From Lampris incognitus (lineage: Eukaryota; Chordata; Actinopteri; Lampriformes; Lampridae), in assembly GCF_029633865.1 (NCBI RefSeq), contig NC_079222.1:35822827-35886826 (forward strand): a stretch of 64,000 nucleotides of DNA, written 5' to 3'. Both the position numbers and the translations under genes were made by a program. The notes under the pieces are model-generated. The model was not told the origin of the DNA. It saw only the letters and a list, made by a program, of their open reading frames with translations, and searched no databases. This document shows, piece by piece, positions 31,887 through 43,807 of the stretch (positions within the stretch are counted from its first letter, which is position 1; every line of letters starts with the position of its first letter).

Positions 31887-33783
31887 CAGGGGCGTGGCCA
31901 CGTTGGGGCCAAGGGGGCACGACCCCCATTGGTCAGAGCACGGCCCCCCGCCCCGCCCCCTTCCCCTGTCTCGAGTGGGTAAAAAAAAACACGCCTGCAC
32001 AGAATCAGTCAAATGGAAGCTGAAATACATGCATTATTATTATTAGCCTATTATTATTAAGTCTTGTCCTTTGCCACTAAAGTTATGAGCCCAATGGGCT
32101 GATTTTAAGGGACCACCCACTGAGCCACACGGAATGTTCAGTGTGTCAACAGCTTGGGGCACAGCGCGACACTCTGACAAGCCCTTGGAAGCTAGGATAC
32201 CTTACCAAGGCAACGGGTGAGCTGGTGGTACATGGTACTTGAAATGATTCTTCAACTGATAAGGTTATATAAAGTTATTTCCACACTTCATTCAATGTGC
32301 TAGAATGTGTCGACATTGTGGAAATTGAGCAGAGTGAGCTGAGTTTAGTTGGGCTGCAGTTAGCTTTGCAAGCTTGCAAGATAGCTAACCTCTGACTAGC
32401 AAGCTAACGGTGAATTTGCAGGTGATATCACGTACAATAACACATACTGTCGCTAATTTACACTTGGTTAATGTTATGTAAAACTTTTCTTTAAAGATGA
32501 CGCAGTGAAAAGGATAACAGGGGGGGAGAGAGGAAAGTTGATGCATTTTTTTTGCCAGCACCAGAAGAAGTGAGGCAACAAGTACAGCAGAAAATGACAG
32601 GGGAGCAGAGAAAACATCTCATGTTAACGAGAGAGATGAAGAAGTGTCAGCTGCAGTCAAAGAAACGGAAGGAGCAAGTGGAGGCTTTACTACAGATGCA
32701 GAAAGGGAAGGAGCCAGTGACATGTCATCTACAGACACAGAATGGTCAGGAGCAAGAGTCCCGTTATTAGCAGAGAGAGAGCATGAGGAGGAGGAGAGTG
32801 AGTCTGGAAGAGAGCACATGCAGCCAGAGACCAATGAAGGCACACGTGATAGAGGTTGTCCTCCAGGTACGTGCTTATCAGAGTAGCCTAAGCTGTGCAG
32901 TGTGCAAATCACTGATCTGGATCACGTGTCAAACTCAAGGCCCAAATTATTTTCGCATAAATTCCATCATATTATATACCGATACATCACATACTACATC
33001 TGGAGAGGGGAAGAAAAACATGCAGAATTTAAGCCAGGGTTTTGTTTTGTTTGTTTTTTTACCCGGCCCTAGACTTGGACCCAGTTTTTAATTTTGGCCC
33101 AATGCTTATTTGAGTTTGACACCCCTGATCTGGATGGTTTTTAAGACGTCTAAGGTGCAAATATCTGAAATTTGATGTGTTTCAAGAGCACATCACAATG
33201 GGAAATTAAACCAAGCAGTGGTATAACATAGGCCATTTAACTATAATACAAGTGTATGTTTAATCAATCTGTAAAATGTTAATGATTGCATGTTTAATCT
33301 TAAAAAAGCAATATAAAACAAAATCTAATTGAAAGTGGGTAGAATTTATGTTAATAGTTGATACTAATGGAATTCTTTGGTGTTCTGCAGACATTTTAAA
33401 GTCCAGGGGTGAAGCTCCAGCGCAACCTCAACTTAAGCATTTCCCCAAGACACTCCAGGGAGACCGAAACAGGAGCTTCAAGAGTGAGTGGTATTCAGTC
33501 CACCGCTGGTTAGAATACTCCATAAGTGCAGACTCTGCCTTCTGTTATGCTTGCAGGCATTTCAGTTTACTGGCCAGGTAGAGTCAACATTTACTTCAGG
33601 TTCAGGTTTCAAAAACTGGAAGAAATCTACTTATACAAATGGAGGGTTTGCTGCACATAGCAGATCTGGGCATCATAACAATGCTATGCTAGCATGGAAA
33701 GATTATCAAATGGCAGAAACCAATCAGGAATCTCTAATGGCACAATTAAACAAAGAGTACCACAGAATTGTAGGATTGTTTAA
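31887..33783 (+). mobile_element. hAT transposon (ZMYM1/DUF4371 type), 5' half of the transposase gene
   Basis: It starts with a hAT-like terminus CAGGGGCGTGGCC. An Asp/Glu-rich first exon (about 32,550-32,866, ending DRGCPP with donor CCAG|GTACGT) joins in phase to a second exon at 33,391 (DILKSRGEAPAQPQLKHFPK). This continues into the TTF-type zinc finger (SEWYSVHRWLEYS, AFCYACRHFS). One frame shift near 33,580 precedes SGSGFKNWKKSTYTNGGFAA. The copy ends abruptly at 33,783 against duplicated-block flank. Its last 190 bp are homologous to the first 190 bp of the 3,873-5,940 fragment. Confidence 0.75.
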
Positions 33784-34332
33784 CCAGCCCCTTACAGCCT
33801 TCCATGCTGACGACGTGCAGGCTTGCTCTTCCAAAACAAAACTCTCCAAAAGTTAACGTATCACTTTTAGCGACCTAGACGACATCTATGCACCAGACTA
33901 ACACTTGGATGCTCATACAGCGTCTTCCTCCGTGTCCAGCCTATCCGTGCGTCGCCACGCAGCTCCAGCTAATAGCAAAAGTTAACAGTATTTCAATGCG
34001 ATACTCGCGCTCGCGCTAGCAAAGCAAACGAAACCGCCTACGTCATCACGTTACTGGTGTCCAAAGCGTCACCGCCTATGAGCACTTGATAAGGTTTTAA
34101 CATGAATCCGTTCTGCACAGCAGTAGAGCTCATCCGCCACGAGCGCTCCGTCCACGCTGCTCGTGCTCTCCCTCTCTCGCGCCTTTCGTTTCTTCGTACG
34201 CGTTCATGTGTCGTAAAGGTGCAGTCAACATTTGTACCCGCTACATTAGTATAGCAGATTTATTAAAATATTAGTTTTTTCTTTTCAATATGGAGAATAT
34301 CATATGATACTGTAGTGGTTATGGGGATACAT
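33784..34332. repeat. Left flank shared by block copies 2 and 3
   Basis: Matches 61,881-62,402 (ACCAGCCCCTTACA, GACGACGTGCAGGCTTGC, CCTATCCGTGCGTCGCCACG). It is CpG-rich, with GCGCTAGCAAAGC and CCACGAGCGCTCCGTCCACG, and possibly holds a promoter. Copy 1 lacks it, so copies 2 and 3 share a longer duplication unit. No coding frame recognised. Confidence 0.8.
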
Positions 34333-35686
34333 AACCACGTTCAATAAATAAATAAAAAATATCATTGGAGTGAACAGGCGCCATTTCTAGACCCGGTATC
34401 CAGTTCTACTCTATTACATCCATGCAGGGGACAGAGTTAAGAAGTCCATCACCAACACAAGTGTTGTTTATACACACATACTTGACAAAACAACAACAAC
34501 AAAACACAAATGGGACTTTTCTAATTCAGCGTCTTTACTGGTGTGAGCACATGAAATTAAAGTACATTTAATAAGGAAGTACAGTCCACAGTACTGGAAA
34601 CATGGCAGACGTGCTGCTGTTACTGGGACATATTAACACATGAGTGAAGCCACTAATACAAACCTACACACATGTTCACCTGCACAACATGTACATGGAT
34701 GCACACAGGTGAGACACAACCACTTCTGTCTCTCTCTCTGTCACACAGACACACACACACGTAATAAAACATAGCTTTTATTTACAGGTGATCAGGAACA
34801 AAACACCACTTTATTTAACACCACACAGAAACCATCAATAAACAGGAAGCTGACTCGTATATTCTTAAAGTCGCACATATGATAAACATTTCTCTACAAC
34901 ACACAATCATAAGGTGAGTCCAGTAAATCCTACATGTGAAGCTAAAGGGGATTCCAGAGAGGAAGAGAGAGAAGGGGTAAACTAATAGCAGGGTGAAGTC
35001 TTGTAACACCTCATCTGATCCATCGAGGTTTGTGCTGTTCTGATGTGGATGTTATCATTCAGCGTCTATCTATTAAACATCAGCCACACACAATCTTCCA
35101 TCTGGATGTTTACACACCATGTTTTTACCTCCCTGTCTGTCTGAAACACATTCTGCTGATCTGAGCAACAACAAACAAGCTGTGAGTCGCTAAACAGCAT
35201 CCATTTAACGTGTACTCCTTTCACACGTTGTGATTTTCACACTGTTATCTGACAAGTATGAAAAGAAAACAGCATCCTGACTACACAATGTGCTGCAGGA
35301 TGAAGAAGTTACAATATCCATCATCACTAGTTTGATTTCCTTCGCCTCGCTCTTCCATAACAACCAGCATCTTTACTAAGACTACAAAAAGCTTTAAAAC
35401 TGCCTTTATTTATCAGTCTGTGTGTGTGGGGCTGAATTAACCTTCCTTCACTCTCACTTTGATCAAACCACATCCATCAGCTGCTGCTTTTTAGCGCCCG
35501 TTTGGTCCCCCTGGATAAGAACTGAGACTCTTTTGAAAAGCACACAAAGAAATGAAAGTGGTGAAAGAAACCCGTTCACCAAACACGTCTTCCTCTGAGG
35601 ACAGCTCTGCCCTTTCCACTCGTCAGCTATTTCCAATCATATATTTCAAACGCAGAACAAATCCTGACACGTAACCGAGATCTTCC

Positions 35687-37666
35687 CTACCAGACCTTCA
35701 TCACCTCTGCAACCGCTCCTTCAGACCACACTCCAAGTCCAGGATAGAGAGGCTGAGTGAAAGTGGTGTTGACTTTGTGGAGGAGGGTGGTTGTGTCAGA
35801 GACGCTGTAGAAAGACAAAACACCTGCCTTGTGGTCCAGGAACACTCCTACTCTGGAGGAGGAAGGACCTGAAAACTCTGTTACTACACTATTGTGTATG
35901 AACCAGTAACGACCCCCAAAGCAGTTTAACCTCCAGGACTTGTCATTATAACCAAATCCTGAGTCACGTGATGATCTCTTGATGTCTTTGTATGACACTG
36001 TTATACCAACACCACCACTTAATGTCACCTCCCAATAACAGCGTCCAGATAAGCCCTCCTTGCACAGCACTTGGTAACGGTCAGTAAACCTGTCTGAATG
36101 AGGAGGATAATTCAAGTCTTGTGGTGTCCACGTCACCTTCCTGTTGTCCTCTGACAGGGAGACATGTTGATGGGCAGAGTTCACATCCAGCGTGAGAGGA
36201 CGACAATCTGAAAGAACAGAAGTATTAATGTCAACCTGCTGTCATTTACTTAATAATTGTTGTATTTGTGTGTTGCAGTGTTTTGCTTACACAGTAACCA
36301 GTCTTCTCTGGTCTCTGGTTCTGGTGGCAGTAAGACATCTACAGCAGACGCTGCAACGAAAAGCACAACAAATACAACACGTTTATAAACTAGATGAGAC
36401 TGCAAGTGTACAGGGAGGTTTTTCTGTGTGTTAGTGTGTGTTTTTCTCTATACTCCATATTCCTTTCAGCTACCTGCAGATGAAATCCTGGGCCATGTGT
36501 GTGTCATGATGTGGTCTAGTTTGTCTCTGAGGACAGACACAACATCAGTCATATCTCTGAAGTAACGCAGAGGACGCACAACAATGCTCGGTGAGTCCAG
36601 AGAACCAGCCGGGAGGGAGAGAGACTTGAATTTCTGGAGTGAGAGAAAGAGAGACAGAGACAGAGAGACAGAGGAAGAGAGACAGAGACAGAGAGACAGA
36701 GGAAGAGAGAAAGAGGAAGAGAGAAAGAGGAAGAGAGACAGAGGAAGAGAGACAGAGGAAGAGGAAGAGAGACAGAGGAAGAGAGACAGAGAAAGAGAGA
36801 CAGAGGAAGAGAGACAGAGGAAGAGAGACAGAGGAAGAGAGAAAGAGGAAGAGAGACAGAGAAAGAGAGACAGAGACAGAGAGACAGAGGAAGAGAGAAA
36901 GAGGAAGAGAGACAGAGGAAGAGAGACAGAGGAAGAGAGACAGAGGAAGAGGAAGAGAGACAGAGGAAGAGAGACAGAGAAAGAGAGACAGAGACAGAGA
37001 AAGAGGAAGAGAGACAGAGGAAGAGAGACAGAGAAAGAGGAAGAGAGACAGAGACAGAGGAAGAGGAAGAGAGACAGAGGAAGAGAGACAGAGAAAGAGG
37101 AAGAGAGACAGAGACAGAGAAAGAGGAAGAGAGACAGAGACAGAGAAAGAGGAAGAGAGACAGAGACAGAGAAAGAGGAAGAGAGACAGAGAAAGAGGAA
37201 GAGTGACAGAGAAAGACGAAGAGAGACAGAGAAAGAGGATGTAGTTAAATTGTGTGTCTCCAACACAGGACGTCTCATCAAACACGTCTCTCACTAAACC
37301 CTCTCCATCTGGCTGTGTGGGTCAGTGAGCTGACTAGGACACCAAGTACAGATTGTGGCTCATCACCTTTACTACAAATCCTTCCCCATCTTTCCTGAAA
37401 CTCTCCACAGAACAACAAGAAACAGAAGAAGAGTTACGTTTGTACCAAGAATCACTATTATTTCATGAAAGATAAAAGTCCCACACAACCATCGGCGTCG
37501 CCAGGTCATCTTGCCGGGGCTTCAGCCCCAACGTTTTGAGCGTCGCCCCGAATATCATTTTAAATGTGAGCCTATGTGAAGCCCGACACCACACGTGACG
37601 TGTGGGAATGTCCCATAGTCTTCGTCACGTAACAGCCTGTCAGAATAAATGCTGGTCTCTAAACTA

Positions 37667-37723
<57 letters not shown>

Positions 37724-40700
37724 GAAAGATAATTTAATATTCCAGGAAACTAATGTTAACATAAATACATGTATCTTTCTTCTCTCGTCTGGTACTGTAG
37801 CATGTCCATCAATGTTTACCATAGCAGTTGTGAAGTATTCTGCTTCTACTCAATACTACAACTAATTACTAACAACTGCTAATATTTTAACACCACAAGT
37901 CATAATTAATCTGGGGAGTAAACAGCACCTGAAGGAAATGGATGTGGTCGTCAGTGTGTGACAGCTGCTCCAGCTCAGAATCGCTCCTCCTCCACTCTTC
38001 CATCTCCTCCTGCAGCTGCAGGAGAAGCTCTTCAGCCTGACTGACTGCAGTCTTCTCCTGGGCTCTGATGAGCTCCTTCACCTCGCTGCGCCTCCTCTCA
38101 ATGGAGGCCATCAGCTCAGTGAAGATCCTCTCACTGTCCTCCACTGCGGTCTGTGCAGAGCTCTGTCAGTAGAAAGATACAAACACCTGCCTGGTAAAGA
38201 AGCTGCATTTCATTTAAGAAGAAGGACCAGATGGATCCTAAATGTACATGTGACTAATATGAACTTCTATTCCAGTCCTTTCTTCCACCTCTGATGCATT
38301 TTAAGCTGTGTTAGTATCACACTTTATTTAAATAGATAGTTACAAATCCCTTAGCAAAAAAACTCAACCGATGAAAATAAGACAATAAAACAAAAAGGGT
38401 GAGATAGGGTGAAAGATAAAACATGTGGCAAAACACCTTGTGCAACTACTGGGCTGCGAACATTGTAAAACTTTCCCACTGGGCATTTACATATGAGAAT
38501 CAACAGGGCACAGATTGGGTTCACATGGAGCTCTTATCCAATCCTTTAGCGGTATTCACCTCTCCACTACCACATAATCCTAACATACAAATAACAAACC
38601 CGGTGGTTAGAGCTTCACTTAGGATAGGGCTCCAGTTTAGGAGGCATCTTGGATTAAAGCCTGCCAGCGGTCTTTTCCCAGCAGCAAATAATCAGTTCTT
38701 CTCGTCATGTGTGTTAGATAAGGCATTTCAACATTGGCACAGACATGGACTGGTGTTTTTCTGGGATGTATTTAAAGACGGAACATTCACCTCATTTGAA
38801 ACACTTACCAAAGACCATAACATACCCACATCCCATTTTATTAGACACCTTCAAATCCGTAGTTTTGCCAAGAAAGTGTTCCCCTCATTTCCGTATCTGC
38901 CACCCAGGAGCCAATTAGATGTTATTCTAGAGATGGATCCCTTTGGGGGAAAACGGGTCTCTATAATTTACACACTGATCCAGGGATTGAAACAGATATC
39001 CTGGGACAAAACAAAGACTGCATGGGGGAGAGAGCTGGGTGTAGAGCTTTCTGAGGAGGCGTGGCGGGACAGCTTCACTCGTATACATACGTCCTCATTG
39101 TGTATACCACATGGCTTCATTCAGTTTAAGGTGCTTCACCGTCTTCACTACTCGGGGGACAAGCTTGCCAGAATCTTTCCCACCACACACCCTGGCTGTC
39201 CGAGGTGCAGCCATAGTCCAGCCTCGGTGGGACACATGTCCTGGGCATGGCCCTCCCTCAACAGTTATTGGGGACAGATATTCAATGTATTCTCACATAT
39301 CTGTAAACAGACCATAACCCCTGATTTTCACACAGCCATCTTTGGCATACCGCCCCCTAACTGTAAGGGGGCAACTTTGCCTCATTACTAGCACGCAGAC
39401 TGATCCTATTTAACCGGAAGTGGAATAAAGCTCCATCGTTTTTGCAGTGGTTGAGGGAGGTGCTGTCCTTTCTACCTTTAGAAAAGCTCCGATATAAAAT
39501 ATGTAAAACCCGCAAAAACTTTACTTTGACCTGGAGTCCTTTCATAGACTTTATTGAAGGTTTTCCCTTTTATTGAATGTACTTTTTATTTACCTGGTTG
39601 TAACGACAATACTTATATACACTCACCGGCCACTTTATTAGGCACACCTGTCCAACTGCTCGTTAACGCAAATTTCTAATCAGCCAATCACATGGCAGCA
39701 ACTCAGTGCATTTAGGCATGTAGACATGGTCAAGACGATCTGCTGCAGTTCAAACCGAGCATCAGAATGGGGGAGAAAGGTGATTTAAGTGACTTTGAAC
39801 GTGGCATGGTTGTCGGTGCCAGACGGGCTGGTCTGAGTATTTCACAAACTGCTGATCTACTGGGATTTTCACGCACAACCATCTCTAGGGTTTACAGAGA
39901 ATGGTCCGAAAAAGAGAAAATATCCAGTGAGCGGCAGTTCTGTGGGCGAAAATGCCTTGTTGATGCCAGAGGTCAGAGGAGAATGGCCAGACTGGTTCGA
40001 GCTGACAGAAAGGCAACAGTAACTCAACTAACCACTCATTACAACCGAGGTATGCAGAAGAGCATCTCTGAACGCACAACACGTCGAACCTTGAGGCAGA
40101 TGGGCTACAGCAGCAGAAGACCACACCGGGTGCCACTCCTGTCAGCTAAGAACAGGAAACTGAGGCTACAATTCGCACAGGCTCACCAAAATTGGACAAT
40201 AGAAGATTGGAAAAACGTTGCCTGGTCTGATGAGGCTCGATTTCTGCTGCGACATTCGGATGGTAGGGTCAGAATTTGGCGTCAACAACATGACAGCATG
40301 GATCCATCCTGCCTTGTATCAACGGTTCAGGCTGGTGGTGGTGGTGTAATGGTGTGGGGGATATTTTCTTGGCACACTTTGGGCCCCTTAGTACCAATTG
40401 AGCATCGTGCCAACGCCACAGCCTACCTGAGTATTGTTGCTGACCATGTCCATCCCTTTATGACCACAGTGTTCCCATCTTCTGATGGCTACTTCCAGCA
40501 GGATAACGCGCCATGTCATAAAGCTCAAATCATCTCAGACTGGTTTTTTGAACATGACAATGAGTTCACTGTACTCAAATGGCCTCCACAGTCACCAGAT
40601 CTCAATCCAATAGAGCGCCTTTGGGATGTGGTGGACCGGGAGATTCGCATCATGGATGTGCAGCCAACAAATCTGCAGCAACTGCGTGATGCTATCATGT

Positions 40701-43022
40701 CAATATGGACCAAACTCTCTGAGGAATGTTTCCAGTACCTCGTTGAATCTATGCCACGAAGGATTAAGGCAGTTCTGAAGGCAAAAGGGGGTCCAACCAG
40801 GTACTAGCAAGGTGTACCTAATAAAGTGGCCAGTGAGTGTATGTGTACAACTTTATATCGTCTTCAACAATATGGTTATTATGTGGAATTGGAATAAGAG
40901 ATCCCTGCATAGTCCTTTTGTTTTTCTTTTCTTTTTTTTGAGCCTTGGGGGGAGGGGGGGTTCCTACACGTTTCTTTTTTTTTTTTTTTGTTGTTGTTCG
41001 TGTGCCTTGTATACCTGTTCCAAAAAAACTTGAAAATTGGAAAATAAAGTTTAAAAAAAACAAACAAAAAAAAAACACCTCGTGCAAACATTTAGTTCAA
41101 GTTGGGACTCTCCTCAGCCAACAGAATATATCTGATCCATCATCTCTGCCAACCCTCGCTAGGAGAGAGGCCAACATGGCCATTTGTCACTTTACCAGAC
41201 AAACAACAGCACACACTTGAGTCCATTTTCTTCACCTTCAGATCCTCCACAGCCTGTCTCAGCTTCTTAATCTCCTTCTCTCTCTCCTGGACTCTCTGCT
41301 GGGCTTTCTGGCGACGAACATCCAGCTGTTTCTGGAAGAAACCATACCAAAACATTGCAGTTGGGCAAAGGGAGAATAAAGAGGGAAGCATTTCTGTGTC
41401 GGTCAGCAGTTTTTAAGGTAACACAGGGAGCCTCGGCTTTTAGATGTGCTGAATATTCTGTGTTGAGAAACTGAAGGTTTTCCATATACAAACCAAACCT
41501 ATTCTACATGTAACCTCACAGGACTGCCTCTTGTTTGTTGGTGATCAACAAGTTGTGGTGGTCCTACCTGTATCTCAGCCCTTTCTGCTGCAGCCGACAC
41601 TGTATCGTGGCCCTTATGTTCATCCATGGTGCACAGATAGCAGATACACTGCTGGTCTGTACGACAGTACACCTCCATCAGCTTGTCATGCCTGGAGCAC
41701 ATCTTCTCCTGCAGTCGGGCCGTGGCAGAGACCAGCTTGTGCTTCTTCAGCACAGGAACAGTGTAGTGAGGCTGGAGGTGAGTGGAGCAGTAGGAGGCCA
41801 GGCATACTGAACAGGTCATAAGGGCTTTGTGGGGTCGAGTCCCTGTGCAGAAATCACAGGCCACATCTGTGGGGCCAGCGTAGGACACATCTGCAGAGGG
41901 AGAGGCCTGCTGGTTCCCTGTTGTCTTCAGATTCTCCACAATCTGAAATATTAAAATCCTGTCTTAAAGGAATTATCTGCTGTGGTCATGATAAAATGTA
42001 CTACTGCTACGATCACTACTTATGGTGATAATAATGATAAGAAAGAAAATCAACATCACTACAATGTTGATGTTGTTAAGTTAGAATGAAGTGAGGAACA
42101 AAACAGAGAAACATGTCAGTAATAAATAAGATATGGGAAAACAGTAATATAAGAATGGGAGTAAAATAGTGTGGAGAACATATATGAAAATAACAAACTG
42201 AAAGCCACTTTATTTGACATTGTATTCTTACAACAAATTGTATTCTCACAATGAATGTGTTGTCTGCATTTAACCCATCCTATTGTATAGGAGCAGTGGA
42301 CGACTCCAGTTCTTCTTTCCATCGCCTTGCTCAGGGGCACAGACAGGACTACGAACCCTAACACGCATGTCTTTTTGATGGTGGGAGGAAACTGGAGCAC
42401 CCAGAGGAAACCCACACAGACATGGGGAGAACACGCAAAGTCCACACAGAGAGGACCTGAGAAGGCCTGGGGTTCGAACCCGGGACCTTCTTGTTGTGAG
42501 GCAACAGTGCTAACCACTGGGCCACCATATATTCAAAATATATGTAAAATGAGTTGAGATAGGAATGAAATCAACAGAATAGCCCAAGGATCTAGAACCT
42601 CATTTGGGATTGTCCTCCTGGGGTAACAGAACCGAAGGCTAGTCCAACACCTCAATAATAATATTACATTTCAATGGACTGAAGCTACAAACTACTAAAA
42701 TGTGCCCACGAGTATTTCTTTTGCCAGCAGCACAATAACTGCCACATCTGTCTCTTATAAATGACTTTTCTCTTCCTGTCAGTCTCACCTGAGCCAGCAT
42801 GGTGTTCTTCACAAGGGCAGGCCTCGGACTGAAGGTCTGTCTGCACTGAGGACAGCTGTACACTCCCTTCTCTTCATCCTTGTCCCAGCAGCTCTCTATA
42901 CAGTCTCTACAGTAACTGTGTCCACAGTGAAGACCGACTGGCTGGTTGAGGAGGTCCAGACAGATTGAACAACACAACTGATCTCTGTCCAGCAACAACC
43001 CCTGCTGCTGCTGCTCAGCCAT
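35687..43022 (-). CDS. ftr: finTRIM-like E3 ubiquitin ligase, copy 2
   Basis: Exons 43022-42789, 41942-41568, 41331-41236, 38162-37929, 36633-36474 and 36207-35687 give 539 aa with the same phases as copy 1. RING C3HC4 is intact ([12 protein letters not shown], where copy 1 has [12 protein letters not shown]), with four instead of six Gln after MAE. B-boxes contain CDFC and [13 protein letters not shown]. Coiled-coil exons are nearly identical to copy 1. PRY-SPRY has 20 substitutions over about 173 residues, for example [15 protein letters not shown] and [16 protein letters not shown]. The spacing of splice sites survives despite an L1 plus Tc1 in intron 3 and a repeat-swollen intron 4. Likely role: cytosolic ubiquitin ligase of the fish-expanded TRIM set, with ligand choice set by SPRY. 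No break is seen. Confidence 0.9.
36634..37239 (+). repeat. Expanded purine minisatellite beside TRIM exon 5 (copy 2)
   Basis: About 600 bp of GAGACAGAGGAAGAGA-type units, against about 206 bp in copy 1. On the transcript it is a pure pyrimidine tract immediately before the acceptor (TCTCACTCCAG). Polypurine strands of this length can form intramolecular triplex DNA. Confidence 0.9.
37671..37719 (+). repeat. (GT)n microsatellite in TRIM intron (copy 2)
   Basis: An uninterrupted TG run in the intron between exons 4 and 5. The equivalent tract in copy 1 is at about 9773-9837 and carries GC interruptions. Confidence 0.9.
39620..40839 (+). mobile_element. Complete Tc1/mariner transposon (DD36E type) with TA target duplication
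   Basis: The 1,220-bp element is bounded by 30-bp terminal inverted repeats beginning CACTCACCGGCCACTTTATT on the left and CACTCACTGGCCACTTTATT (reverse complement) on the right, with two mismatches. TA dinucleotides lie at both edges (39,618-39,619 and 40,840-40,841). It carries a single uninterrupted transposase gene. It is inserted into the L1 of TRIM intron 3. The paralogous site in copy 1 is deleted, so the order of insertion and duplication is undecided. Confidence 0.95.
39767..40807 (+). CDS. Tc1-like transposase, apparently intact
   Basis: 346 aa from ATG at 39,767 to a stop at 40,805, full length for the family. N-terminal paired-type helix-turn-helix DNA binding at about 8-46 ([36 protein letters not shown]) and a second helical domain to about 115. 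The catalytic triad is D155 (AWSDEARF), D246 ([10 protein letters not shown]) and E283 ([12 protein letters not shown]), with 36 residues between the second Asp and the Glu. This spacing characterises the DD36E (Incomer) group rather than classical DD34E Tc1. A glycine-rich stretch GGGGVMVWG lies at 190-198. It would cut and paste the flanking inverted repeats at TA sites in the nucleus. No stop or frame shift is present. Confidence 0.95.
   Translation: MGEKGDLSDFERGMVVGARRAGLSISQTADLLGFSRTTISRVYREWSEKEKISSERQFCGRKCLVDARGQRRMARLVRADRKATVTQLTTHYNRGMQKSISERTTRRTLRQMGYSSRRPHRVPLLSAKNRKLRLQFAQAHQNWTIEDWKNVAWSDEARFLLRHSDGRVRIWRQQHDSMDPSCLVSTVQAGGGGVMVWGIFSWHTLGPLVPIEHRANATAYLSIVADHVHPFMTTVFPSSDGYFQQDNAPCHKAQIISDWFFEHDNEFTVLKWPPQSPDLNPIERLWDVVDREIRIMDVQPTNLQQLRDAIMSIWTKLSEECFQYLVESMPRRIKAVLKAKGGPTRY
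42202..42531 (-). mobile_element. tRNA-headed SINE-like repeat in TRIM intron 1 (copy 2)
   Basis: Same element as at 12,823. The head on the minus strand reads GGTGGCCCAGTGGTTAGCAC, with B-box GGTTCGAACCCC, a better consensus than in copy 1. Confidence 0.6.
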
Positions 43023-43807
43023 TTTACTGACAGCCTCTCTCACACTGACGGAAAAGAGCAGACAACAGTTTCGTTTTCTCTGAAAACACGCTGGAGACTG
43101 AATGGGAGGGACTTCCTTGTTCTGTCCAGAGGGAGGAGCTTTACAGGAGAACAGGGGGGAGCAATGAGTTACAAAGTCCAACACCCACAAACATGTTGTT
43201 TATATACACACCGACAAAACACAACAGACAGGAAGTTACAGACAAGAAGTGTAATTAAGACATTAAAATGGTCTTAAGGAGTCCGTTATATTCACGTGCC
43301 CAACGTTTATCTGTCCCCGTGCAGATCTTTTATTGTTGCTCTATAAAGATGGTCACTTATCACTGATCAGCTTAATCAATAATGCTGCTCATGCCATGTG
43401 TCAGTACTGTCTAATGGGCTTAAGCAACGGTAGTAATGACACATTGTGTACTGTATGTAAACATTACAATATTTTGTTTATCACAAACATTGACTATATG
43501 ATTATAACTACTTTAATTACATTATATATATTAAATAATTATTTTATTGACGTCATTATATTACTGTTAAAATATTATATTTACTATAATATTTATTATT
43601 ATTTTCATATTATTTACTATTACTATTGTGATAAAGCAATAGCCTTCATTTAGCAATTAAAAGATAAATGTTGTGTAACTTACATTTCCTGGTTGTGATG
43701 TGTGAAACAATAGGACATCTTTTGTTGTTAGAGAATTACGTGTTGTATATATATTGTATTTAAATGAAAAAGGACACTTTTGTGTTGAGTCATATTAATC
43801 GAATTTT

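Larger units (their letters stand above)
38446..41071 (+). mobile_element. 5'-truncated L1-type LINE, split by a Tc1 element (copy 2)
   Basis: Same insertion as 10,531-11,691, flanked by AAAACACCTTGTGCAA (38,430-38,445) and AAAACACCTCGTGCAA (41,072-41,087). The ORF2 C-terminal frame runs 38,423-39,391. The region 39,440-39,575 still encodes the final stretch ([28 protein letters not shown]) in another frame. The element resumes after the Tc1 insertion and ends in AATAAAG plus A-rich tail near 41,045. Confidence 0.85.

Noticed and set aside
36466-37297. Long Ser/Leu- and Arg/Glu-rich frames over 200 aa
   Set aside because: They are the three frames and both strands of the purine minisatellite in a TRIM intron. 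Only the short end at 36,474-36,633 is coding.
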